Assembly: GCA_963787675.1 (NCBI GenBank)
Contig: CAWBDV010000004.1
Span: 186,001 to 250,000 of the forward strand
Length of the DNA stretch: 64,000 bases
DNA from: JAJPKK01 sp963787675
GTDB lineage: Bacteria > Pseudomonadota > Alphaproteobacteria > Rhizobiales > Xanthobacteraceae
Direction: 5' to 3'
The translations under genes were made by a program, and so were the position numbers. How positions within the stretch are numbered: position 1 is the first letter of the stretch; every line of letters starts with the position of its first letter. The notes below the pieces were generated by a model, which saw nothing but the letters and a program-made list of their open reading frames with translations, did no database searches and was not told where the DNA came from. Positions 43,678 to 52,947 of the stretch are shown one piece after another.

Positions 43678-45168
43678 ATGCACTCCATGAACGCGCGCAC
43701 CAATTTTAAAGCCGGCATCGCCTATGACGACCTGCGCGAGTGGCTCGCGCTCGCCGAAGAGCTTGGCGAGGTGCGCACCGTGCGCGGTGCCACCTGGCAG
43801 GAGGACATCGGGCTTGCTGCCGAGGCCGTGCTGCGCGCCGAGAACGGCCCGTGCGTGGTGTTCGAGGACATTCCGGGCTGTCCGAAGGGTTTCCGTCTGC
43901 TGATGAACGTCTTCGCCGGAACGCGGCGGAACATGACGTTCGGCTTCCCAAGCGAGCTGAGCAAGTGGGAGTTGAGCGAGGCCTATCGCGACGCCTACTT
44001 GAAGGAGATGAAGCTCATCCCTCACGAGATGGTCGAGACCGGCCCGGTGTTCGAAAACATCATGATGGGCGAGGACGTCGACGTTCTCAAATTTCCCTCG
44101 CCGATCTGGCATCAGCTCGACGGCGGACGCTACATCGGCACGGGAACTTACAGCATCACCCGTGATCCCGAAGAGAACTGGCTCAATGCCGGCGCGTATC
44201 GCGCGCAGGTCTTGGACAAGACATCGGTCGGCGTGCTGATGGCGACCGGCCATCATGGTTATCTGCATCGCGAGAAATGGTGGAAGCGCGACGAGGCGAT
44301 GCCGCTCGTCATGGTGCTCGGCGGCGATCCGCTCGCCTTTTTCTACGGTGGCACCGAGGCGCCCTACGGCACCTTCGAAATCGACATCGTCGGCGGACTG
44401 CGCGGCCGGCCGATCAAGATGGTCGCCGGCAAGATCACGGGGCTGCCGTTTCCGGCGAATGCCGAAGTCGTGCTCGAGGGCCACGTCACGCGCGAGCGGC
44501 GCGAGACCGAAGGACCGTTCGGGGAGTGGACCGGCCATTATGCCGGCGGCGCCGCGCCGCGCCCGGTGCTCGATATCAAGGCGATCTACCACCGCAACGA
44601 TCCGATCCTGCTCGGTGTGCCGCCGATGGGAGCCGGGCCCGACGAGATGGCGCGTTATCGCGCAGTGCTGCGCTCGGCGATGGTCAAGCAGAACATGACG
44701 AGCGCCGGCGTCCCCGAAGTGCAGCAGGTGTGGTGCCACGAGGTCGGTGGTTCGCGCCTGCTGCATGGCATTGCGATCCGCCAGAAATACCCGGGGCATG
44801 CGGTGCAGGCCGGCCAGGTCGCCGCACAATGCGGGGCCGCCGCCTATGCGTCGAAATATGTCGTAGTGGTGGACGAAGACGTGGATGTTACCAATCTCGA
44901 TCACCTGATCTGGGCGATGCTGACCCGCACCGACCCCAAGGAGTCGATCCAGTTCATCGAGGGTTCGTGGGATTCGCCGGCCGACCCGCGGCTGTCTCCG
45001 GAGAAGCGCGCCGCCGGCGACATGACCCACTCGGTCGCGGTCATCAACGCTTGCAAACCCTACCACTGGCGCGAGAAATTTCCGCCCAGCAATACGCCGA
45101 GCGCCGAAGTTGCCCGCCGCGCGCGCGAGAAATTCGGCTGGCTGCTCGACGGCCGCAGCGAGTCTTGA
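43678..45168 (+). CDS. UbiD-family decarboxylase
   Basis: A 496-residue prenylated-FMN (prFMN) decarboxylase-like enzyme. Landmarks are DDLREWLALAEELGEVRTV, GPCVVFEDIPGCPKGFRLLMN and EAPYGTFEIDIVGGLRGRPIKMV. Further on are ERRETEGPFGEWTGHYAGG (the catalytic Glu-Arg-Glu region) and VVVVDEDVDVTNLDHLIWAM. UbiD enzymes reversibly decarboxylate aromatic or unsaturated acids; they need prFMN from UbiX, which is not in this window. ATG 43678 follows GGGGA at good spacing; ATG 43687 is an alternative. First gene of a plus-strand block with a GMC oxidoreductase and a ThDP decarboxylase. Confidence 0.92.
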   Translation: MHSMNARTNFKAGIAYDDLREWLALAEELGEVRTVRGATWQEDIGLAAEAVLRAENGPCVVFEDIPGCPKGFRLLMNVFAGTRRNMTFGFPSELSKWELSEAYRDAYLKEMKLIPHEMVETGPVFENIMMGEDVDVLKFPSPIWHQLDGGRYIGTGTYSITRDPEENWLNAGAYRAQVLDKTSVGVLMATGHHGYLHREKWWKRDEAMPLVMVLGGDPLAFFYGGTEAPYGTFEIDIVGGLRGRPIKMVAGKITGLPFPANAEVVLEGHVTRERRETEGPFGEWTGHYAGGAAPRPVLDIKAIYHRNDPILLGVPPMGAGPDEMARYRAVLRSAMVKQNMTSAGVPEVQQVWCHEVGGSRLLHGIAIRQKYPGHAVQAGQVAAQCGAAAYASKYVVVVDEDVDVTNLDHLIWAMLTRTDPKESIQFIEGSWDSPADPRLSPEKRAAGDMTHSVAVINACKPYHWREKFPPSNTPSAEVARRAREKFGWLLDGRSES

Positions 45169-45177
45169 GATCGGCGC

Positions 45178-46829
45178 ATGAACTACGACTACATCATCGT
45201 CGGCGCGGGCTCAGCCGGATGCGCGCTCGCCAATCGGTTGACCGAAGATTCTAACGCCCGCGTCCTGCTCCTCGAAGCGGGCGGCTGGGATCGCGATCCG
45301 TGGATACACATTCCGCTCGCCTGGCCGCGCCTGTTGCTCAGGCGGATGCACGACTGGATGTATTTCGCCGAACCCGAGGCCAGCATGGACGGGCGCGGCC
45401 TCGAATGCGCGCGCGGCAAGGTGATCGGCGGCTCGTCGTCGATCAACGCCATGGCCTATGTGCGCGGCCATCGCGGCGATTACGATCGCTGGGCCGCCTC
45501 CGGGCTCACCGCGTGGTCCTATGCCCACGTGCTGCCCTACTTCCGGCGCCAGGAATCCTGGAAGGGCGGCGCGAGCTTTTACCGCGGCGGCGACGGCCCG
45601 CTCTCGACCCAGATGACGCAGTACAACGATCCGCTGGTCGAGGCCTACGCCGCGGCGGGCCGCGAGGCCGGATATCCGACCGACTCCCGACTACAACGGC
45701 GCCCAGCAGGAAGGCTTCGGCATCTGGCAGATGACGGTGCGCGACGGCCGCCGCTGCAGCGCTGCCGTCGCCTATCTGCGGCCCGCGCTCGCGCGGCCGA
45801 ATCTCACGGTCGTGGTCAACGCGCTGGCGACGCGGGTCATCATCGAGAACAAGCGCGCGGTCGGCGTCGAATATGTCGGTGCGCGGGCAGACGCAGGTGG
45901 CGCGCGCGGACCGCGAGGTGATCCTGAGCGGCGGCGTCATCAACTCGCCGCAGCTGTTGATGCTGTCCGGCATCGGCGATCCCGGACGAATTACGCGCCC
46001 ATGGCATCACTGTGAAGGTGCCGCTCGCGGGTGTCGGCAAGAACCTGCAGGATCACATCTCCGCGGCGGTTCACCTACGCGCGCAAGGAGCCCGGAGTAT
46101 TTCATCACGCGATGCGCGTCGACCGCATCGTCTCTGCGCTCGGCAATGCCTATTTGCGCGGGAAAGGCATCGGGACCGAGCTGCCGTGCGGCTGCATGGC
46201 GTTCCTCAAAAGCCGTCCTGACGTCGAAGTTGCCCGACGTGCAGTTTCTGTTCAACGCAGCGCCGATGACCGCATCGCCTTATCTGTGGCCGTTCAAACG
46301 CGCGTACCAGGACGCCTATGCCTGCCGCGCCGCGGTTTTGCGTCCGGAGAGCCGCGGCACGGTCGAGCTTGCCTCCGCCGATCCGGCTGCACCGCCGCGC
46401 ATCAAGCAGAATTTCCTCGCGAGCGACCGCGACCGCAAGACCCTCTACGCCGGCCTGCGCATGGCCCGCGAGGTGTGCCGGCAGCCGGCCTTGGCGCCGT
46501 TCATGGCGAAGGAAATCGCACCCGCCGGCAACTCGGATGCCGACCTCGACACCCATATCCAAAAGGACGGCATCACGGTCCATCACCCGCTCGGCACCTG
46601 CAAGATGGGGCTCGCTAATGATCCGTTGGCGGTGGTCGACAGCGACCTGCGCGTGTTCGGCGTCGATCATCTGCGCGTCGTCGATGGCTCGGTGATGCCG
46701 GACCTCGTCGGCGGCAATATCAATGCGCCGATCATCATGATTGCGGAAAAGGCCGCCGATCTGATCCGCGGCCGGCCGCCGCTCGAGCCGGCGCGCGTTG
46801 CGGCTCCCTCCGAAATGACACGCAACTGA
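45178..46829 (+). pseudogene. GMC-family FAD oxidoreductase with about five frameshifts
   Basis: Starts MNYDYIIVGAGSAGCALANRL (FAD-binding GAGSAG), then GKVIGGSSSINAMAYVRGH. It ends with the GMC C-terminal domain TVHHPLGTCKMGLANDPLAVVDSDLRVFG and VDGSVMPDLVGGNINAPIIMIAEKAA. In between the frame shifts near 45683, 45875, 45990, 46070 and 46215. Joining the frames rebuilds PDYNGAQQEGFGIWQM, REVILSGGVINSPQLLMLSGIG, VPLAGVGKNLQDHIS, FTYARKEPGVFHHAM and KLPDVQFLFNAAP in the expected order. Nine bases separate it from the UbiD gene. Either a decayed gene or locally poor sequence. Confidence 0.88.
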
Positions 46830-46853
46830 CAGACGTAGACAACTGACCAAGAC

Positions 46854-47384
46854 ATGGACGACAGGACAAACGCACTGCACTGGCCCGACGCGATCTATGC
46901 GCATTTTCGACGCGTCGGGATCCGCCAGGTCGGCTACGTGCCGGATGCCGGGCATAGCCGGCTGATCGAGCTGTGCGTCCGCGATCCCAACATTCACGAC
47001 GTGGTGCTGACCACCGAAGAGGAGGGCGTCGGCCTTCTTGCCGGCGCGACGCTCGGCGGGCAGCGCGGCGCGCTGTTGATGCAGAGCAGCGGCGTCGGCA
47101 ACTGCATCAACATGTTTTCGCTCGCCAAGAACTGCGGCTTCCCGTGCCTCGTGCTGGTGACGATGCGCGGCGAGTTCGCCGAATTCAATCCGTGGCAGGT
47201 GCCGATGGGTGCGATCACCGAGGACAGCTTGAAGCTTACGGGCTTTCTGACCTATCGGATCGAAGCCGCCGAAGATGTCGATGACATCGTCGGCGCTGGC
47301 TGCGACATGGCGTTCGACGGCGGCCAGCAGGTGGCGATCCTGCTGTCCCAACGGCTGATCGGCCGCAAGGTGTGGAACAAGTGA
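46854..47384 (+). CDS. ThDP decarboxylase, alpha subunit (sulfo-/phosphonopyruvate decarboxylase type)
   Basis: A 176-residue pyrimidine-domain subunit: VGIRQVGYVPDAGHSRLIELC, VVLTTEEEGVGLLAGATLGGQRGALLMQSSGVGNCINMF. The Glu in TTEEEG would activate ThDP. Two-gene forms include ComD/ComE of coenzyme M synthesis and related 2-oxoacid decarboxylases. The stop overlaps the beta start (TGATG). The substrate here is not known. Confidence 0.88.
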   Translation: MDDRTNALHWPDAIYAHFRRVGIRQVGYVPDAGHSRLIELCVRDPNIHDVVLTTEEEGVGLLAGATLGGQRGALLMQSSGVGNCINMFSLAKNCGFPCLVLVTMRGEFAEFNPWQVPMGAITEDSLKLTGFLTYRIEAAEDVDDIVGAGCDMAFDGGQQVAILLSQRLIGRKVWNK

Positions 47385-47950
47385 TGCTCGACAGGCGCGC
47401 CTTCGTCAAAGCGTTGCTCGCCGATCGCGGCGATCTTCTCGTCGTGTCGGGGCTCGGCACGTCCACTTACGACGTCGCCGCCGCCGGCGACCATCCCCTC
47501 AATTTCTATCTGTGGGGAGCCATGGGCGGTGCCGCCATGATCGGCCTTGGTGTCGCGCTGGCGCAGCCGAAGCGCCGGGTCCTGGTGCTCGCGGGCGACG
47601 GCGAAGCGTTGATGGGTCTCGGCAGTCTCGCGACCATCGGCGTCAAGCAGCCGGCAAACCTCGCGGTCGTTGTCCTCGACAACCAGCATTACGGCGAAAC
47701 CGGCATGCAGCCGAGCCATACCCACGCCGGCATCGACCTCGTCGCCGTTGCCAAGGCGTGCCGGTTTACGGAAGCACTGCACATTGCCGACATGCGCGAC
47801 GCGGGCCGCGTCCGCGAGCTTTTGCACACGAGCCGCGGCCCGATCCTGGTGCAGGCGCTGATCTCGAGCGAGGACGCGCCTCGCGTGTTGCCGACCAGAG
47901 ACGGCCACGCCATCAAGCATCGTTTCATGGAAGCTCTTCACGGCGCGTAG
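47384..47950 (+). CDS. ThDP decarboxylase, beta subunit (ThDP/Mg-binding)
   Basis: A 188-residue pyrophosphate-domain subunit: LNFYLWGAMGGAAMIGLGVALAQP then VLVLAGDGEALMGLGSLATIGV...NLAVVVLDNQHYGETG, the GDG…NN ThDP-binding motif. ATG 47384 shares its first base with the last base of the alpha stop. With the alpha subunit it forms a split acetolactate-synthase-like enzyme. Encoded after UbiD and GMC genes, it may remove a second carboxylate or split a 2-oxoacid. Confidence 0.9.
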   Translation: MLDRRAFVKALLADRGDLLVVSGLGTSTYDVAAAGDHPLNFYLWGAMGGAAMIGLGVALAQPKRRVLVLAGDGEALMGLGSLATIGVKQPANLAVVVLDNQHYGETGMQPSHTHAGIDLVAVAKACRFTEALHIADMRDAGRVRELLHTSRGPILVQALISSEDAPRVLPTRDGHAIKHRFMEALHGA

Positions 47951-48025
47951 CGCCGCGCCACTCAGGGTTCTATAATTGCTGATCGATGGCGACGCGCTTC
48001 GTGGCTTCGCCAAAGGGAGAACGCC

Positions 48026-49702
48026 ATGTCCGTGAAACATATCGCGCTGCTGTTGGCCGGAACGGCGCTGACCGCCTGGACCACTGCGGCGATGGCGCAG
48101 CAAAACGCGCCGGCGCTCACGGGCGTCATCCGCGCGGCCGACGGTGAAGCCATGGGCGACGTGACGGTCACGGCGGCGCGCGACAAGTCCACGATCTCGG
48201 TGACCGTGATCAGCGACGATCAGGGCCGTTACAGTTTCCCGGCCGACCAACTCGGCCCGGGCCACTACACGCTCACGACGCGCGCGGTCGGGTACGATCT
48301 CGATGGCAAGCCCCAGGCCAATGTCGCGACGGAGGCAACCGCGGCCGCCGACATCACGCTCAAGAAGACCCGCAAGCTCGTGGCCCAGCTCACAAGCGCC
48401 GAGTGGCTCGCGAGCTGGTCCGGCACCGATGCCGAGAAGCGCCTCGTCGCTGATTGCATGAGCTGCCACACGCTGGAACGCATCGCGCGCTCGAGCCATA
48501 CCGCCGACGAGTGGGTGCAGATCATCCCGCGGATGTTGCGCTATGCTCAGAATACGACGCCGCTCGCGCCACAAATGCGCAGCGGCGAATCGACGGGCCT
48601 CCTCGTTCAGCAGCCGGACCGACTGCGCCGCCTCGCTGAATATCTCGCGACCGTGAATTTGAGCGAGTCGGACGGATTCCCCTACGAGCTCAAGTCGCTC
48701 AAGCGCGTGTCCGGCCGCGGCAGCCGCGCGATCATCACGACCTACGCGCTGCCCAAACGCACCGATCAGCCCCACGACGTGATGGGCGATGCGGATGGCG
48801 GCATTTATTTCACCTATTTCGGCGATCCGCTGCTGGGGCGGCTCGATCCCAAGAGCGGAGAAGTAAAGTCGTTCCCGGTGCCGGTGCTGAAGGAAAACGC
48901 AGCGAAAGGCCTGCTCGACCTCGCCAAGGATCGCGACGGCAACTACTGGGTGTCGCTGATGTATCAGGCCGGCGTCGCACGGTTCGACAAGGCGACGCAG
49001 AAGTTCACCATGCTGCCGGTGGCGCCGGAGTTCGCGAGCGACAGCTCGCAGCAGGCATTCGTCGCGCCGCAGTCGTCCCACGTCGACGGGAAGGTGTGGA
49101 TCCAGGACGTCGCTTCGACCTCGGTCTATCGCGTCGATCTCAAGACCGGCAGGTTCGAGAATTTCGCGCCGTTCAAAAACATCAAGCCGGATTCCCCGCT
49201 CGCCGGCCGGCCGCATTCGATCTACGAAATTCTTCCCGACGCCGAGAACAATCTTTACATCCACGACTTCAGCGATCGCGCCATCGGACGCATCGACGCG
49301 AAGACCGGCGAGTACACGTTCGTGCAGACCTTCACCGACCGCTCGCGGCCGCGCCGCGGCGAGATCGACAAGGACGGGCGGATGTGGTTCGCCGAATACG
49401 CAGTCGACAACGTGGCGATGCTCGACACCAAGACCAACAAACTGCAGGAGTGGACGCTGCCGACCAAATGGTCGCTGCCCTATCAGGCCAAAGCCGACAA
49501 GAACGGCGACCTGTGGGCCGGCGGCATGGCGTCCGACCGCATCGCGCGGATCAACACCAAGACCGGCGAGATGGTGGAATATCAACTCCCCGTCAACACC
49601 AACATCCGCAACATCTACATCGACGACACCACCACGCCGGTGAGCGTGTGGTTCGGCAACAACCACGGCGCCGCCATCGTCAAGCTCGAACCGCTCGACT
49701 GA
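48026..49702 (+). CDS. Secreted fusion: CarboxypepD_reg-like domain, c-haem site, Vgb-like propeller (1)
   Basis: A 558-residue periplasmic protein. Signal peptide to about residue 24 (HIALLLAGTALTAWTTAAMAQ). Residues 30-112 form a beta-sandwich like the carboxypeptidase regulatory domain (LTGVIRAADGEAMGDVTVTA, DDQGRYSFPADQL). Cys144-Met-Ser-Cys147-His148 is a c-type haem attachment motif. About residues 245-558 repeat the pattern GRIDAKTGEYTF, DGRMWFAEYAVDNVAMLDTK, a six-bladed Vgb/streptogramin-lyase-like propeller. The second copy is at 50138. Function is unknown; a redox role is inferred from the haem. Followed by the small secreted protein gene, convergent. Confidence 0.85.
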   Translation: MSVKHIALLLAGTALTAWTTAAMAQQNAPALTGVIRAADGEAMGDVTVTAARDKSTISVTVISDDQGRYSFPADQLGPGHYTLTTRAVGYDLDGKPQANVATEATAAADITLKKTRKLVAQLTSAEWLASWSGTDAEKRLVADCMSCHTLERIARSSHTADEWVQIIPRMLRYAQNTTPLAPQMRSGESTGLLVQQPDRLRRLAEYLATVNLSESDGFPYELKSLKRVSGRGSRAIITTYALPKRTDQPHDVMGDADGGIYFTYFGDPLLGRLDPKSGEVKSFPVPVLKENAAKGLLDLAKDRDGNYWVSLMYQAGVARFDKATQKFTMLPVAPEFASDSSQQAFVAPQSSHVDGKVWIQDVASTSVYRVDLKTGRFENFAPFKNIKPDSPLAGRPHSIYEILPDAENNLYIHDFSDRAIGRIDAKTGEYTFVQTFTDRSRPRRGEIDKDGRMWFAEYAVDNVAMLDTKTNKLQEWTLPTKWSLPYQAKADKNGDLWAGGMASDRIARINTKTGEMVEYQLPVNTNIRNIYIDDTTTPVSVWFGNNHGAAIVKLEPLD

Positions 49703-49730
49703 CCGTCGGTCCGCGAAGGCGGCGACGCTC

Positions 49731-50009
49731 TCAGCGCGTGGCGCCGGGGCGCTTGTTGGTGTCGGGCGAGCGGGGCGCGGCGCCGGTCGTCGTTGGGTAT
49801 TGGCCTCTGGCGACGCAGTCGCGGAAAACCTCCCGCTCGGCTTCCGCGTAAGGCAGCGTCCCGGCTGGCTGAGGCGGATGGGCCTTGATGGCTTCGTCCC
49901 GGCACTTTTTAGCGAGTTCGGCGGTGATGGCGCCGGCCGGCATGTAACTCATCGCAAGCACGGCCGCCACCAGGACGGCCGTCACACCGATCTTCGTGGC
50001 TTGACACAT
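49731..50009 (-). CDS. Small secreted protein
   Basis: A 92-residue protein. Signal peptide (IGVTAVLVAAVLAMSYMPAGAI), then ELAKKCRDEAIKAHPPQ…AEREVFRDCVARG, a pattern with two Cys about 40 residues apart. Similar short secreted proteins of unknown function occur widely in Bradyrhizobium relatives. It lies downstream of the second haem/propeller gene on the minus strand, with a hairpin between. Confidence 0.65.
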   Translation of the reverse strand: MCQATKIGVTAVLVAAVLAMSYMPAGAITAELAKKCRDEAIKAHPPQPAGTLPYAEAEREVFRDCVARGQYPTTTGAAPRSPDTNKRPGATR

Positions 50010-50078
50010 AGGGGTCGCTCCTTGCCCCCCGTAGCCCTCATCGGGGCCGGATTAGTTTAGCCGGCCCCGCCCCCGAAA

Positions 50079-50101
50079 GCTCATTTCACGCCGAAATGAG
50101 C
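50079..50101 (-). terminator. Stem-loop after the second haem/propeller gene
   Basis: GCTCATTTC-ACGCC-GAAATGAGC is a perfect 9-bp stem. It lies between the minus-strand fusion gene and the small secreted protein gene. On the minus strand TTTC follows. Likely an intrinsic stop. Confidence 0.55.
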
Positions 50102-50110
50102 CAATAACTA

Positions 50111-50149
50111 GTTACTTCGCCAAGTTACTTTGCCAAGTTACTTTGCCAA
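50111..50149. repeat. Three tandem 13-bp copies spanning the gene's stop codon
   Basis: GTTACTTTGCCAA occurs three times in a row (one copy has C for T). On the minus strand the units read TTGGCAAAGTAAC, so the final Leu-Ala-Lys-stop of the fusion gene is repeated twice more in the 3' untranslated region. Points to slippage at the gene end. Confidence 0.85.
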
Positions 50150-51697
50150 GTAAAAATAGCCGACCTTGTCGTTTGCGGGTGAGCCGAACCACATGCGGCC
50201 CTGGTCGTCCATGAAGAAGTCGCGCATGGAATTTTCCGCACGCGTGTAGGGGTATTCGGTCACCTTGCCGGTTGCGGGATCAAGCCGGCCGACCACGTCC
50301 ATATATTCCGACGAATACCAGACCATGCCGTCGCGCGCGATGCCGAGCGCGTAGGGCGTCGGCTGCGGGCCGGGCAGCTGGAATTCGGTGATGGCGCCAG
50401 TCTTCGGATCGAGCCGGCCGATCTTGCCGGAATCGAATTCGGCAAACCACACGATGCCCTTGTCGTCGACCTCAATGCGGCGTGGCCGGCCGTTCTGGGT
50501 CGGCAGCGTGTATTTCGTCACCTTGAGAGTCTTGGCGTCGACCATGCCGACCTTGCCGCTGGGCGTGAGTTCGGTGAACCAGGCATTGCCGTCGTGGTCG
50601 AGCGCGATGCCGTAGGAGGTCGGCACTTCAGGAATGTGGGTGAACTTCTCGGTCTTCGGATCGAACACCGTCATCGCGCCGGTCGACCAGATCATGCCGG
50701 TCTTGGGATCGACCCGCACGGTGTGTTTGCCGACGCTGTCCTGGTATTCGGTGATTTCCTTGGTCTTCGGGTCCCAGCGGCCGAGCTTGTCGGAACCTTG
50801 CTCGGTGAGCCACACGCTGCCGTCCGGCGCCGGCACCGCCGAATGGATCGCCGCCGTTCCCATGTTCGGGACCGGGTATTCCGCGATCTCGCCGGTCGTC
50901 GGATTGAGATGGCCGATCTTGTTGGCGCGGCCGTAATAGGGGACCCAGAACGTGCCGTCTTTGTCGGGATGCGCGCTCCACGGCATCCGGCTCGGCCCCG
51001 GCATGTCGTATTCCACGTAGACGATCTTCAGCGCCTCATCGGTCAGCGGGCGCAGCTCGTTTTGATATCCGGGCAGGTCGGCGGGAGACTTCGGCAGCTT
51101 GGAGTCCTCGCCGAACATCGCATTGACGTAGGAGATGACGTTCTCGGCCTTCTGGTCGTTGAAGCCGAAGCGCGGGTTCATGACAAAGTAGCCCATGGCG
51201 TCGCGCATATAGTTGACGCGGTCGCGCCAGCCGTCCTCGTCGCGCACCACCGCGGCCATGCGGCTCTCGAATCCATGGCAGGCCATGCAGTGGGTGAACA
51301 ACTCCTCCTTGCCGCGCGCGTCCGGCAGCAGCTTCTTGCCCTGGTGCATGGAGATGTCGCTCCAGCGCACCATGCCTTTCTGCAGCGCGAGATCCTGATT
51401 GAGATTCTGGTCGGTGGCGAGCGCGATGCCGGTCTTGGGATCGGCCTTGTAGCCAATCGCGCGCATCTGCAGGCGATAATCGCCGGCCGGCAAGCTATCG
51501 ATGCGATAGTGGCCCGCGTTGTCGGAGAGCACACTGACGGTGATCTTGGTCTTGAGGTTGCGCGCCTGCACGAAGGCGCCGCGGAACGCCTTGCCGTCAG
51601 GCCCGGTGACCGTGCCGGAGATCGTAGCGGCGTCTGCCAATACCGGCGCAGCTGCAAACGCACCGACCCCGAGGGCAATTCGCGTCAATTTACGCAT
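50138..51697 (-). CDS. Secreted fusion: CarboxypepD_reg-like domain, c-haem site, Vgb-like propeller (2)
   Basis: A 519-residue paralogue of the plus-strand protein. Signal peptide to about residue 23 (LTRIALGVGAFAAAPVLADA). The beta-sandwich contains ISGTVTGPDGKAFRGAFVQA. The c-haem motif is Cys137-Met-Ala-Cys140-His141 (THCMACHGFES). The propeller repeats include PDGSVWLTEQGSDKLGRWDPK, KGIVWFAEFDSGKIGRLDPKTG and DGMVWYSSEYMDVVGRLDPATG, close to virginiamycin B lyase. The Met distal to the haem cannot be picked with confidence. Same domain order as 48026-49702 shows a duplicated architecture. Confidence 0.86.
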   Translation of the reverse strand: MRKLTRIALGVGAFAAAPVLADAATISGTVTGPDGKAFRGAFVQARNLKTKITVSVLSDNAGHYRIDSLPAGDYRLQMRAIGYKADPKTGIALATDQNLNQDLALQKGMVRWSDISMHQGKKLLPDARGKEELFTHCMACHGFESRMAAVVRDEDGWRDRVNYMRDAMGYFVMNPRFGFNDQKAENVISYVNAMFGEDSKLPKSPADLPGYQNELRPLTDEALKIVYVEYDMPGPSRMPWSAHPDKDGTFWVPYYGRANKIGHLNPTTGEIAEYPVPNMGTAAIHSAVPAPDGSVWLTEQGSDKLGRWDPKTKEITEYQDSVGKHTVRVDPKTGMIWSTGAMTVFDPKTEKFTHIPEVPTSYGIALDHDGNAWFTELTPSGKVGMVDAKTLKVTKYTLPTQNGRPRRIEVDDKGIVWFAEFDSGKIGRLDPKTGAITEFQLPGPQPTPYALGIARDGMVWYSSEYMDVVGRLDPATGKVTEYPYTRAENSMRDFFMDDQGRMWFGSPANDKVGYFYLAK

Positions 51698-51866
51698 CGT
51701 GTGTTCCTCCTGCTTTTGATGTGCTGGTTGTTTTTTGATTTGATCTTATGCCGCGATGTTATCCAATCGGACCGCTTCGCGCCATCCGTTTGCGGCGTGG
51801 ATTTCGCAAAGGTATCATCCGGATTTGCAAAAGCGTGGAAGTGCCAAGCGCAAGGACGCAAGCGCC

Positions 51867-52337
51867 ATGACGTTCACAAATCTGATCTGGTTTGCCACCG
51901 CCTGCTACGGTTTGCACATCCTTGAGGAATATCAGCTCGATTGGCGCGATTGGGCACGCAAGGCGCTCGGGCTGCCGGTCGAATGGAGCGACTTCTATGT
52001 CGTCAATGCGCTCGTCATCGTCCTTGGCATCGTCGCCGCGAACCTCGCAGTCGCCTGGCCCACAGTCGCGCTCGCCTTCCCGGCACTCATGCTGATCAAT
52101 GGCGCATTCTTTCACGTGCTCCCGGTCATCCGCATGAAGGGGCGATTCTCGCCGGGTCTCATCACGGCGATCGTGCTGTTCTTTCCGGTCGGCATCGCCT
52201 GTTACGCACGCGCGATTAAGGACGGCGTGGCTGCCACGGCAATCGTCGTCTCGTTCGTCCTCGGCGCCCTGCTGATGGCGTACCCCGTTGTCCTGCTGCT
52301 CATCAAAGACAAGCCCTATTTCCGCCAGAACCGCTGA
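51867..52337 (+). CDS. HXXEE-domain membrane protein
   Basis: A 156-residue protein with five or so hydrophobic helices and the defining His-x-x-Glu-Glu motif in LHILEEYQLDW near the N-terminus. LINGAFFHVLPVI is the second conserved stretch. The family is an uncharacterised predicted membrane hydrolase or ligand-binding group. Convergent with the DUF2306 gene. Confidence 0.8.
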   Translation: MTFTNLIWFATACYGLHILEEYQLDWRDWARKALGLPVEWSDFYVVNALVIVLGIVAANLAVAWPTVALAFPALMLINGAFFHVLPVIRMKGRFSPGLITAIVLFFPVGIACYARAIKDGVAATAIVVSFVLGALLMAYPVVLLLIKDKPYFRQNR

Positions 52338-52401
52338 ACGCGGTTGCGTCCCAAGTCAGAGAGCAAAAGGCCCGTTGGGCACAGCGATGCTGTCAGGGCG
52401 A

Positions 52402-52800
52402 TCAGTCGCCAAACACCACCGCGTGCATGATGCGCCCCGGCAGGAACGTGAAAATGCCGGCGACGACCAGTGCGCCGACAAACATGCTGATCATCTGTAG
52501 GCGATGGCGGCCGACCTTGTGCCGGTGTGCGTTGAAGACCGCGAGCGGCAGCACGGCGAGCGTGAAGATGGCGAGCAGGTGAATCGGACTTCACGGCCCC
52601 CAGACTTGGAGTTGATGAATGAAGAACGCGCTGATGCAGACGACCGCCATCAAGACGACCCATACCCAGCCGACGGTTCGATGTGGCAACGTCCCCTTGG
52701 GAGCGGCGAGCTGCACGGCGCCAAGGCCGAAAGCGGCTATCGCCGAAAAGGCGTGAAGCTGGATCGCGATCGAGGCATCCAGGAGTGGGGCAAGGCTCAT
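52402..52800 (-). pseudogene. DUF2306 membrane protein with in-frame TGA
   Basis: On the minus strand ATG 52798-52800 (MSLAPLLDASIAIQLHAFSA) opens a 4-helix protein reaching FFIHQLQVWGP. A TGA at 52591-52593 then interrupts, and the frame resumes SPIHLLAIFTLAVLPLAVFN, GRHRLQMISMFVGAL, ending HAVVFGD at 52402. DUF2306 proteins normally show GP-W/F-SPIHLL here, so TGG to TGA is the simplest change. Total intact length about 132 residues, the family norm. Confidence 0.82.
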
Positions 52801-52947
52801 GGTACCAGGCTCCCGAGACCGGTCGCGCGGGCGGCAACCGGGTTGCTTCATCGAACCCCGTATGACTTAACGAGGTGTTACGCGCACCCTTTATTCACCA
52901 CGCCGTCACCACTATGGTGCCGGGCTTCGAATCGGGTGAAGGGTATC

